Shown: in pieces, positions 11,492 through 22,403 of the stretch
Layout of the letters: every line of letters begins with the position of its first letter
Numbering within the stretch: position 1 is the stretch's first letter
NCBI GenBank assembly: GCA_027943335.1
Contig: BSBK01003256.1
Location: 124,001-188,000, forward strand
Reading direction: 5' to 3'
Source of the DNA: Chamaecyparis obtusa
Taxonomy: Eukaryota > Streptophyta > Pinopsida > Cupressales > Cupressaceae
DNA length: 64,000 bases
The notes under the pieces: generated by a model
What the model saw: the letters and a program-made list of their open reading frames with translations, nothing else
The model's database searches: none
What the model was told of the DNA's origin: nothing
Program-made: the position numbers and the translations under genes

Positions 11492-12389
11492 TGATGTAGG
11501 AGCATCCCAGGGTAGTTGGCTATCCTGCATGTTTGGGAGATTTGATGGAGTTTTGTGGACTTATTTTCATGTGTGAGGGGTTTGGTAGAATTGGATAAAC
11601 CTACTTGGGTCTTCGGTGATTGGATTTGATGTATCTAATGGAACTTGGCATGGTCTTGGTTGCTCGGCATGGCCTTGGGGAGCTCGGCCTTGCTTAGGAA
11701 TTTGGTGCCTATTTCAGGCTGTATAAGTAATTTTCCATAAAGATTTAGAGGCTACAAATTTTAGGGATTGAAGAGGGCCTATATTTCTACCTACGGTTTG
11801 AAGCACGAGTTCTAATTCATCTGGAGCTAGGAGATATTGCAATTTTACTAAGACATCAATTTTGGGAATTTAATTGTTGTTGTTGGCCGACTTGTGGCAT
11901 TTAATTTTGGTATTTGTATTTAATTTATATTCAGGGCCAACCTATGGCTTAGATTGGTATAATTAGAGGTTGTGGGGGAAGTCTTTAGGGATGATTCATC
12001 CACTTGGGAGAAGAGGAGGTGGATGTGGAGCGAGTTTTGAGGAGAGCTAGTAGCTGTGGCTTGGGAAACAAGGAGATTGCTTGGTGGGCTTGCGAGCACA
12101 AGTTTAGATCTTCCTTGGGGGTTCCTACCAGTGTGTGGATCTAGGCTAGCTAGGGTTTGGTTTGGATCTTGTGAGATCTTGTGGATTTTCTATTGTATTT
12201 GCATTGTATTTGGCCGTAACTCGGAAGGCCTTACAGTCGGGCATGTTGGATGAAAATATGATGATTCTATTATGAGTATTGGCATTGTGTGGATCTATAT
12301 CTCTATATTGTTATTATATTCTATTGTGTGGTTATTTGTTGGGGGCTAGGACATCTCCATCGGGGATTCTCCTACCTTGCACTACATCA
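11492..12389 (+). repeat. Right LTR of Gag-protease element
   Basis: This LTR is 898 bp, TGATGTAGG...CTACATCA, ungapped against the left LTR with about 26 substitutions, mostly transitions. It is followed by the second copy of the GTACC duplication. Confidence 0.92.
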
Positions 12390-12394
12390 GTACC

Positions 12395-14044
12395 TGATCT
12401 TAGGTGTTTATCAACTATATCAAGTGCATAGGTAAGGTACTGCTGAGCATCAGTAGCATACATTTGTTGATGTGGTTGTTGAATGTTGGGATTCGGTTGA
12501 GGTTGGGTAGGTAATTGTGTCTGCTTTTGAGGATTTGTATTTGGAGGTGGTGGCATTATTGCAGGCATATTTGTTGGAGGTGGTAGAGGTGGATATCCAG
12601 GATTTGGATTAGGCCATTGTTGAGGCCCTCTCCACTAGTTAGTGGGTTGCCAATTTTCTTGTGGTTGTTGACATTGGTTTGGAAATTATGTCCATTGGGG
12701 TTGCTGTGGAGGATACCATTGATTCTATTGATTGTTTGGCCAAGCATTATTCCAAGTTGGTTGATTATATTATGGAGGAATTGGGACATTCCATTTTTTC
12801 CACTGACTATTATATGGACTTGAATTTTGTAATGGGTCTTGAGGCATACCTTGTCTCGTGGCCCCTGGCCGATGTTGAGCAACAAAGAATACTTGTTTGT
12901 CCTCTCCATCTATCTTCAAGTATTCAGTTAGAAGATGTTGATTCTCTAGGTTTGCAACCAATTTTCACTGATAATCCTTCTTTTGTTTGCGAAAATGAGG
13001 ATAGTATTTAGCCAGCTGCGCCTCTGCATCTGCATGTTTCTTCTTGGTAGTCATTGTGTCTAGGTGTGTAGCAACATCATTGATGATGTCTTGCTTGAAG
13101 TTTGATAACAGGTTTGAAATCTCCATCTTTGAAATACTAGAGCCACTTCCTTTGGTCAGTACTGAGTGAAATCCCCTTCCTTTCTTAACCATTGCTCTAG
13201 AATAGTTCATACAAATCTTCTGAAGGTCATCCCAGGAAGACTGAGATATATCACCTCTAGCCATGAGGTCCAAAGCTTCAAGACAATTTTCATTCACTCC
13301 TCTTGTAAAAATTAGCTTATGTGAATCCTCATGCAATGCATGTTGCGGGTTCTTTTGTAGGCTAAATAAGAAGTGTTATATGTAGTCCTCTAATGTATCA
13401 TCTTCCCTTTGTGACATACGAAAGATGTCATCTCCTTTTGAATCACTTCCCTTGCAGTATTCTTTATAATTTCTTAGAAACAAATCTCTCATTCCATCCC
13501 AATTAGCTACTGCATTTTCTTCTAAGCCCATGAACCATCTGAGGGCTGACTCCTTCAGTGTTGTTGGGAACAGCTTAAGCGTATGACTGTCAGTATTATA
13601 GTCAAAAATTTGACACAGTATGTCAAACTCAAACAAAAAGGTGTCAAGATCCTCCATAACAAGGCCATAAAACTTTGGAAGTGCTGAAGCGAGTATGTTC
13701 TTGAGGTTAGGATTGTTAATAAGACTTGGAATTGGAAATGGAAATGTAGGAGCTGCCATTACTAGAGGTTTTGGATATTGAAACTGTGGCTGGAAAGTAT
13801 TATTGACTGGAGGGTTTTGAGCAACAGGTAGTCCTGGAGTAGGATTATTATGAAAACTGGATAATATTTCTGCAAAAGGATGGAGGTCAAATGTTTCTTA
13901 GGTTTCTTCTTCTTTTGTTGAAGATGATGCGACAAACTCAGGACTGGCATCAAGAAATGGTAGTTCAAGCTCTTCAAACTCTTCTTTCAATTTAATAGGT
14001 TCTTTTGGAAGAAATCTTCCATGAGCATCTCGCCTTCTTCAATG
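12395..14044 (-). pseudogene. gag: Athila-like Gag of element A
   Basis: Gag starts at about 14044 on the minus strand. Its second real codon is TGA where element B has CGA (RRRDAHGRFLP follows). It continues through an acidic segment, the conserved MAAPTFPFPIPSL start of the capsid region (13759), and the ALRWFMGLEENAVANWDGM core. A lysine-rich helical part (12965-13336) and a Q/P/N-rich RNA-binding tail with many stops (12395-12909) follow. It would encode the structural particle protein. It is cut at 12394 by the nested Gag-protease element. The A copy keeps several sense codons (CAG at minus 12523-12521; TGG near 12755) where B has TAG. Confidence 0.82.
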
Positions 14045-14158
14045 CATGCAAGTAATTTTATGACTTGTGAGGCAAGCTCACAAATTCTTGGTATTAACTA
14101 AAAATAGGAAACTAATCTAAAAAATAAATGCCTCATTGAGGTTCCTAGTTTGACACCA

Positions 14159-14176
14159 TCCCCGGCAATGGCACCA
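14159..14176 (-). other. Primer-binding site, tRNA-Asp type (element A)
   Basis: The minus strand reads TGGTGCCATTGCCGGGGA, 16 of 18 matches to the tRNA-Asp PBS TGGCGCCGTTGCCGGGGA used by Athila-group elements. It lies 4 bases from the LTR edge. Confidence 0.82.
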
Positions 14177-14180
14177 AAAA

Positions 14181-15387
14181 TGAATAGTCTCACAATAGGT
14201 AGAGATAATCATGTCATTGTCTCTCTTAAGGGTAATATATATATGATATGGATTACCTATCCCTATCATGAAATACCTTTAGATTATCAACGCTAGGATG
14301 TAGACTTGAAATGGGATAGCACAGTTTGTGCACTAAGTTCCTCTAGGAGTCATAACACCTATGTTGCAGGAAGATAAAATGCATGAAAGGAATCTATGCT
14401 ATTGCTGCAAGAAAGTAAACACACTTGACTATTGAATAGAATTACTATAGAAAACTTATGAAATGAATCTAAGCTTGTCTAAAAACTCAAAACATTCACT
14501 ATACTTGTCTCTGTAAATGCTACAGGAACAACCACAGTGACAATGTTGCAGGAGTAAAATAGTAACTCTATTTGAAAATAGGAAAATTATAGGAAGAAAA
14601 TCTATTCTAACTTAATCTAATCCACCTTCCAAGTGGGCCCCCTTGGTTGGCTTCTACTAACTACTCAACACAAGAGATAATCTAAAATCACTCTTTCATT
14701 AAATCCTTCTTAACTGATTACATAACAACTGAATAATTCATGAAGAACAAAATAGATAAACTTCCACTATACTGAATACATAATTTTATTTTTTCATTAC
14801 CTACTAAATCAGTCAAAATCCCTTTATATCAAGGATTGACGCTTATTGAAAACATAACAAAAAATTCTCATTAAACCTCACCAAATATGGAGGAGATAAA
14901 ACAACCATGACATAATAAAATTATTGCTGACAACAGAATAAGAGTTCTGAGGAAATATAGTAGGACTAATTCCTATATTCTCTGGAACAACAGCTCCTTC
15001 AAAGCTTTGCATATCCATCAGAATCATGTTGGATTCTCCCTCCATGGTTGGTCTTCTAACGCTCCTTTAATGCAGATGTGCCACTCTTCATACCGCTCAG
15101 TGTTTACTTGAAAGGTTAGTAACATTCAATACACATATGCAAGTCAGCATTTTCAACTCCTACTTAAATGTTAGAACATAGCTTGAAATAATTATATGAA
15201 GTATTGCATTATATTTATAATAGTCAGCAAAACATATCACTCAAGCTACCCATAGATTTTGTGGCATCAACTATACTTGGAATAGGTTCACATAAGTATA
15301 AGTAATAAAATGTCTTGGAAATATTTGTCAAAGTATCAACAAAATATAAAGATCATAACAAAATTGAGGCCATAATTAGACTCATCA
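14181..15387 (-). repeat. 5' LTR of Athila-like element A
   Basis: This 1,207-bp LTR reads TGAATAGTCTCAC...TTAGACTCATCA on the plus strand. It is clearly homologous over its whole length to the two LTRs of element B (26199-27410 and 35227-36436). The inverted ends TGA-x-AGTCT / AGACT-x-TCA define the borders. Confidence 0.88.
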
Positions 15388-15575
15388 ATGTCATTTTCAA
15401 AAGTTTCTCACACATGTGTGAGAATATTTCCCCCTTTGAATGGTCAAAACCCCAATCCAAATGGCATCTACTTAGCCTCCACTTGGCCTCCACCTTATGC
15501 CCACTTCATCAATTCTATGCAATCTTGACCCTTCATCCAACTTTCAATCTCAACCATCCATTTCCTCAAAAATCC

Positions 15576-15584
15576 TATAAATTG
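15576..15584 (+). promoter_or_regulatory. Possible TATA box in LTR-like DNA
   Basis: CCTATAAATTGAGAG in a T/C-rich setting resembles a retroelement U3 promoter. The DNA at 15388-15850 holds no gene and may be a fragment of another LTR into which element A inserted. Little else supports it. Confidence 0.25.
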
Positions 15585-15859
15585 AGAGTTCATCTCCTTA
15601 TTCCATAACGATTTTCAACACATTGTTATGTTTCTGATTTTTGTGAGAAACCACATATCAACTACAACAAAACATCTACTCTTCTTTATTTGGGAGGTTT
15701 GCATTTGTTTTACATTGAGTGGTTAAATTTTTTATATGCTTTTATCTCTTCACATTTGCATATATGCTTACTTCCATAATCATTTGAGGTGTATGTGATA
15801 ATGTAGGATTTACTATAGTTGCTTATTCTTATTTCCTTAGTTACATTTTACATATACAC

Positions 15860-16625
15860 CTATATTGACTTGCCTTATGACCACAAATATCACAATTGAA
15901 ACATTTATTGGTAAAAATATCTATTATTTTGATTCAACTTATTTCTATAATTTGTTGCTTTATGTCCTGATTTATTGCAATTGAAATAATAACTATTAAA
16001 AGAATGAGGTTTCCTACTTACCTGTAGTCTTACCAAAGCCTTACCTTTATCCATTTGATCAAGCATAGTATTATCTTCACTCACCCCAATATTGGTTCAT
16101 CCTTTTATTTGATTGTGTTGTGAGAGAATTCATCAGTATTGCATCCAAATCCTTTCTTATCTACCTGAGATCTTTGACTATTCAATAACTCATCTAACTT
16201 TTCTGAACTAGATTTGACTATTTCTTCTCTCTTCTTGGTTTATACTTGATTTGATTTAGGGAGACTTGATTTCTTGTTGGATAGTCAATTGCATTCATCA
16301 AATTTTATTTTAATTATGTTATTAAAAAGCTTCTTAGTCTTTTCATCTTCTTCACTTTTGGCTCTTATATCGACGATGATTTCATTTGATAACTTGAGCT
16401 CATTGCTTACTTCTTTGTGCCTTGATTTGAACTTTTGGATTTTCTCTCTCAATTTTCGGATGAAGTCATTTTCCATCTGAAGATTTTCTGATAAGACTTT
16501 GTTCTCATCTTCAATTGATTATAGATCAAGTCATACACTGACATGAACTCATTCTCATCCATGGTGGATGTCAGTCTAAAATGTTCAACCTCCTAGATCT
16601 CCTTCAAGTGGTTAGACTCTTCCAA
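15860..16625 (-). pseudogene. gag: Copia-type gag remnant with two zinc knuckles
   Basis: The minus strand carries a lysine/glutamate-rich helical segment (16285-16476, MENDFIRKLREKIQKFK) of the sort found in the C-terminal gag of plant copia polyproteins. Downstream are two decayed CCHC knuckles: YFNCNKSGHKATNYR (about 15946-15990, both terminal Cys changed to Tyr) and CFNCDICGHKASQYR (about 15860-15905, last Cys changed to Tyr). Cys-to-Tyr (TGC/TGT to TAC/TAT) is again a G-to-A transition. Protease, integrase and RT are absent to the left, where other repeat DNA and element A begin. Confidence 0.65.
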
Positions 16626-16630
16626 AGGAA

Positions 16631-17200
16631 CTAGCTCTGATACCAATTATTGAACATCTGATATACTAAGAGGGGAGGAGTGAATCAATATACCCTTAAA
16701 AAATTTAAAACAAAATTACTAAAAGTAAATAACATAGTAACACATAACACCATATTTTTTTTCGTGGAAACCCAAGATGGGAAAAACCATGGAGAGGGTT
16801 GACTCTCAAGTATTAAGTAACCAATTAAGTAATACATAGGGTGGCTCATTGTTGATTAGCTCACTACCAGTTGGGCTCACTTCCCTAATACAAAGTAGTA
16901 GTAATAGTTGATTATACAAAATTAAATGGAAAGGTGTGCATCTACAAATACATTGAGGATAGTTCTTTGTGGATGGCTGCAAGAAGTTGAGTCCCAGTTT
17001 TGGGCAAAAAGTGGAAGTGTTTTCCCTATTTTTCAAATTTCCTATCAATTGATGTCTAAATTTGAGGCACTTAGAGATTCAATATCAAACAACTTTAGTA
17101 ATAGAAAATGTAGAGCTCGGAGTCTACTTTTCAAATATGTAATTTATTTAAATATCCACATGCTATAAATTGCTTTTTAGTAGACATATTTTAAAACCAC
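16631..17200 (-). repeat. PBS and 5' LTR part of minus-strand copia element
   Basis: The minus strand reads TTGGTATCAGAGCTAG (16646-16631), a tRNA-iMet PBS correctly placed upstream of the gag remnant. The adjacent LTR begins on the plus strand with TGAACATCTG at 16651 and contains typical copia LTR text (GTGGAAACCCAAGATGGGAAAAACC near 16764). Its outer end is not certain; it lies somewhere around 17050-17220. Confidence 0.6.
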
Positions 17201-18590
17201 TTTTTCAAAATGTTTGTTTCAGGACCATGCCACACCCATGTATGACCACCATATTTTGACCTAAATAAATGAATTTTTGTGAATCCTTCTCAAGAAATAT
17301 ACCTAAGACACCAAATATTAATGAGCATTTTTTTTTTTAATTTTTTTTTTAATTAATTTTTATATGACTAAAAAGAACATTTTCAAAACGTCTCGTGTAC
17401 GACCACCATAATTTGATGAAAATTTCATATCTTTTCAAAAAAAAAAATTATCTTCAAGATATATGTATATTGATGTCATATAATTTATTTTCCAAAAAAC
17501 CTAAAAAAAAAGTTATTAAAGTTTTAGTGAACCTCACTATTTTACGTTTAGGTACCACTTTTAATTAATAATAATGAAAAAATAGAAAAAATAATCATAT
17601 CACTATGAAATTTACATTTTTGAAATCAAGACAATGAGAACTCTAATGGGTTTTTGTTCAAAAATACGATCAAGAAGGCCCTCAAAAAATTGCGACAAGG
17701 TAGAAATCTGAGATTCTAGTGTGTTACCCAAGTTTTTGGAGGTCAAGGCATAGGCTTGGTTCCACCAAGCCTATCCTGAACTGAAATTTGAGGCAGAGGT
17801 GTGTTTCCCACTCATGACTTAAGAAATGGGTCCTCGTTATTTAAAATTGAAAAAATGGGTACCCGTTTCTTAAAAAACATATCAGTGTGTAAAATTTCAT
17901 TTCTAGTCATATGTTTTTAAAAAAATAGAAATGGTTACCCATTTTTCAAAAAATGGGTACCCTTTTTTGAATTTTGGATCAGGCATTCGAACCTAAATTG
18001 GGTGCCCATTTCTAGTGACATTTTCCAATTCCACAAGACTTCTGCCAAATAGGCACCCAACTTCTTGCACTTACCCCAATGAATTACAAATCTTCCACTT
18101 TTCCAATACAAGATTACATCAATAGTTCACATATACAGATCACATTACATATACACAACATCAATCATAACACATTGTATCTCATTACATCACATTATTA
18201 AAATACAACTACTGAGGATACCATAAATATATACTATCATTAGTATGCATCCCTTCCATGTCATCTAAATTTATCTAAGTCAGCTGAGATCAAAAAACCA
18301 TGTAATCAAACTGACACGTGTAATGGTAGTCGACCACATAAAAATATTTCCTAGATATGCTCAACATGGGTCTGGACTGAAATGCTCACATGTTATAATT
18401 GTTGTTGTCTGTGAAACATAGGACCAAATCAGAAAGGTGTATTAGTAAGAAGTTGTATTGACATATCTATAATGATGTCATCAATGATAGCCAAAAAATG
18501 GGGTAACCTAACAAGATAATGATTATGACTAACTTGTGATGTATAATCCATTTTAGTATTATTTTTACTTCCAAGAGTAAGTCAAATCTA
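17201..18590. other. No gene seen; GGGTACCC word repeats
   Basis: This is AT-rich DNA with poly(A)/poly(T) tracts. Between 17820 and 17975 the word AATGGGTACCC or a one-base variant (palindromic core GGGTACCC) recurs in both orientations about every 30-70 bases. I see no coding frame. Its origin is unknown. Confidence 0.35.
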
Positions 18591-21500
18591 AGGGTGGGAG
18601 GATGTAACACCTCTCTAACCCTAACATGAATTTATTAGTATTGATTGGAGTTTATCAAATGATGTAAGACCTTCTATATTTCTCATGTGAGTATGATACT
18701 ACATTTGGATATTTTCATTGAGGTACTTGTCTAATCTATTCCAGTAGCATATTCATCATGATTTCATAATCTAGTACTTGACGATGATCCTAATGATAGA
18801 CATATGTATAATGGTTATAGTTTAATGGTACCCCTCAATATGTATTTATCTTTACTTATGTGTTGATAATCTTTTAGGACCTTAGTGTATTGGATGTTGG
18901 ATGTCATGTGTTGTGATGGAGACATAAGAAATTTATATGATCATTATTCATGTTTTCTTCTCTATGATTATGATTAATTTTCATGAAATATCTATCTCGC
19001 CTGATGAATTTAGGTGTTAATTACGATGCTTTGGTATTTATGATCTGATTGATACATGAACATTATTCATGTTCTTGTTACATGATTACGACTATGTTTC
19101 CAAAATCACTTTAGTGATTAATGTTTTATGATTATGGGACTAACCCTTGATTATATGATGACTTATATTAATGTATTCATTTGATTTCACACATGATTAT
19201 ACTCTAACCCTTTATTGTGAAGTTGCATTATTCATGTTGTATGTATATATGTGATTTTTCATATCTATGACTTGTGTGTATGATAAGGAAAAAAGTCATA
19301 GTCACTCATCTTGTGAGATATACATGATTTCTTGATCCCTATCGTTGTTTGTACAATGTTCCTTGAGATATATACATGCACATGTATACTTCATTCTGTG
19401 ATGTAGGCTTGAAAGTACTAAGCATTGACTTCACCTAGCTCCACAAGTCTGAGCGTGTCCTTGAAATACTTGATGGTTGTTGCCAAGAGATAGTGTCAAG
19501 GCCCACTTGAGTCATTCCTTTCCATAGTTCTGATTGAAGATCGATGATGTCCTTATTTATTTCACCAATTTGTTAGGATGTCCAACTCTAGTTATTGGTT
19601 ACCCATTTGAGCATGATTGAGCTTTTAGACCTTTTTGTGGTATCTTTTATATGATGGTGGTTTTATGATTTAGTTTGCTTTTGGATGATCATGTTTGATC
19701 TTGCTATATTTGGTCTCCAAGAGATCTATGGTATGGTTTTGGAAGTGATTTCCTTGCTTTTGGATGTTGGATTTGGTTGATTTTAATTGATTATATGGAT
19801 ATTGTGATGTGTTTATTAATTTCTTTTATAACCTTAATATTATTGGATTTCAATAGGATATTTATGATTATATTATCCTATGGTGATTTGTGACTAAGGT
19901 ATTGATGTTGTATTGTTAAATAATTCTATAATGTTATTATATTATTGTATTGTTGTATTGGATTAATAATACCCAAGGGTATATACATGTATATATATAG
20001 GTGCACACACACACACATGAAGGTGTTGATATTTAATTATATTGCCAAATAAGTAATATATTTAGTAAGTAAAAGTTATAAGGGTTGTATTAATTAATTA
20101 ATTAAGTGAGCATGTCATTTATGGTATTTTATTTATTTACTATTGTATAAAAATGAGATAATTATAATATTATAAAGTTAGATTATAAACTATGGTAATT
20201 TAAGAGAGACATGTTTTCATATCCCTCTAATTAATCATTAGTTTATGGTTTTGTAGACACCTAAAAATCTTTTAGAAAATAAATTATTTTTATTTTCTAA
20301 AAAATCCCTGATGACATCATCATTTATTAATTAATTAATTATTTAATTTATTTATTTATTTTTATGTCATTAAATCCCTTTACCTTAATTAAAAATATTT
20401 AATTAAGGAATCCCTCCCAAAAATGTTTAAATCTTATTTAAACATTATTCCCCTATTTATTAATTATTTAATTAATAAATTGACCAAAAATCCCAAAATA
20501 AATAATTTATTTATTTTTTGCCCAAAACTTGGCCAATTTTCTTAAGACCACTAACCTCTTTCAGAATCTTCTAATCCTTCTTTAATTTCGATTAAAGGCT
20601 AATCCCATCATTTCCTAACCCTAATCCCAACTCAAGAATATTTAATTAAGATTAAATATTAATCCTCAATTCCTAATTTACCCTAGGAAAACTCTAGACT
20701 CTTCTAGAACTTTCCTAATCCTTCCCTAAACCCATTTAGGGGAAATTACCTACTTTCCCTAAGCTAATCTAAGTCTCCTTTGACTCCTAGTCAAACCCTA
20801 CCCCTAATGAGCCTCAAACTCATTAAAGCCTTTGAGATAAATAAAACTTTATTTATTTCCTAAATTCCATATTTATCCTTAGAAAGCCTAGACTTTTCTA
20901 GAAAGTCTTTATCCTCATCCAAAGCCTAGACTCTTCTAGAAAGTCTTCATCCTTATCCCCTTGACTCAAGACTGTAACCTTACCTCAAACTCTAACCTTT
21001 CTTCCTAACCCAAGCCCTTAGGAAATCCTATAAATACTCCCTCTTCCAAGAGCAATTCATTAGCTTAGTCTTTCATCTTCATGCATTGTTATCATGCTCT
21101 TTTACTTCTAGCTTTAGCATAATCATCCTAATTTAGCTTATTTTCAAGCATTTTTAGCACATCATAGCTTAGCAATAATGGATTAACATAGTTTCTTTCA
21201 TTGATTTTCATAGCACATAGCATCATATCACATCTCTATTAGGTTTAAAATAAATCTTAGCATAAACATCATGTAGCTTAATCTTCATTTCAGCATCATT
21301 TGGATCCTTGAGGCCTTAGGGGCAAATCAGGTGTTCTATACCTATTTTGTGCCACTTATGGGGTTCTCATGAGTCTCAATCCTTCCAAATAAGCATTAGG
21401 AACATGCTCCAAGTGCTTAGAGAGCACACCCACATCCCTTAAGCAAGAGCAAATCAAACAGTGCTTGGGTGCACCTATTTAAGCTCTATCTGAGGTGGCT

Positions 21501-22387
21501 TAGTTTAGAGTTTTCTTTATTTTGAATTGATTTCATGCTAGGTTAAGATCTAATGTTTGTTTGGCTTGAAGCTTTCAAAATAGGTATCCTCAAAAGCCTT
21601 GTCCATAGGTTTTATTTATGAAAGGTTGTTGTTTTGTAGTGCCTCCCTTATTTGCCTCTTTGCATGAACATCCTGATGGTGTGGTTTCAAACTTCACACT
21701 CATTGAGTACGATCATGTTGGTCCCATGTGAGGGTGACCCGCTAGGAGGATCTTATTTTTGAGCATATTTTCAATGCCCTGCATTAGCTTGAGATGTTGG
21801 GTGTATTCTAGGATCGTATTTTGGCGATCCTTAGAGATAGGGTTGAGTCTATCTTGAGATGCAGTGAACTTTCCCTGCATTATGTCTTATGACGACATCG
21901 TGAGATGCACCTAGTTCAACTTTTTTTTTGTTAATCAGGAGGTTTTCATTGGGCTTGTGATGGGTTATTGAGGGACCCTACCCCAGTCCAGTCATATTAT
22001 TTCTCCTTTCTACATTATAGAGTCAGTATTTAGATATGCTATGTTGATGCATTATGGATTTATATTCCAATGAACAGAGGCTTGACCACACTATTTTGTG
22101 ATGCACTCTTTTTCATGTTGCTTATATACTCATGTCAATGTTTCTAATATGCACTATGTTTGCTTAAGGGCTAAAAAAATTCAACTAATTTTCTTAATAG
22201 AGAAGTTGAGTGCATGTTTTGATGGATTTTTATGGGAACTAGGAAATTTAAATTATAATACGATGAGATGTATATTTTAATGAAGTTAAATGTTATTTTC
22301 CTTGTGTATGTAATTTCTAATAGAAAATGTAGTAGGAAAGGTGTGTAGAGTCGTAATTGAGTAGGTAGTTATGTACACTTAAGAATA
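18591..22387 (+). other. Possible PPT-LTR junction and long LTR-like DNA
   Basis: AGGGTGGGAGGA (18591-18602) followed by TGTAACACC (18603) has the form of a polypurine tract plus the start of a Ty3/gypsy 3' LTR. A good TATA word, TATAAATA (21029-21036), followed by a C/T-rich start region at about 21060, fits the promoter of the same LTR. No coding frame is present between 18603 and 22387; simple TTAATTAA/TTTATTTA runs occur near 20320-20360. LINE-A inserted at 22403. The far LTR end was not found, so the LTR call is tentative. Confidence 0.35.
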
Positions 22388-22403
22388 TTGAAATGTTACT
22401 ATT

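Larger units (their letters stand above)
8755..12394 (+). mobile_element. Complete Gag-protease-only LTR retrotransposon
   Basis: Two 898-bp LTRs (8760-9657 and 11492-12389) flank only 1,834 bp of internal DNA. The 5-bp target duplication GTACC is perfect (8755-8759 and 12390-12394). The termini are TGATGTAG...CTACATCA, an 8-bp inverted repeat (the left copy starts TAATGTAG, one change). The PBS TGGTATCAGAGCCAGG (9660-9675), complementary to initiator tRNA-Met, starts two bases after the left LTR. The internal region codes for Gag and aspartic protease but has no reverse transcriptase, RNase H or integrase, so the element must have moved with enzymes supplied in trans. The LTRs differ by about 26 of 898 bases (my count, about 3%). 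It is inserted into Athila-like element A, in the opposite orientation. Confidence 0.92.
7701..15387 (-). mobile_element. Athila-like Ty3/gypsy element A, 3' half missing
   Basis: This minus-strand element keeps its 5' LTR (14181-15387), PBS, gag and the protease region. Homology to element B runs from the LTR down to 7701 and then stops just before reverse transcriptase, so RT, the env-position ORF and the 3' LTR have been lost by deletion or rearrangement. The coding region is split at 8755/12394 by the nested Gag-protease element, which duplicated GTACC. With the insert removed, the A sequence joins as it does in element B (compare 8700-8759 plus 12395-12430 with 32740-32810). Because the left end is deleted no TSD can be paired; the base run after the LTR is ATGTC (15388-15392). 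Confidence 0.85.
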
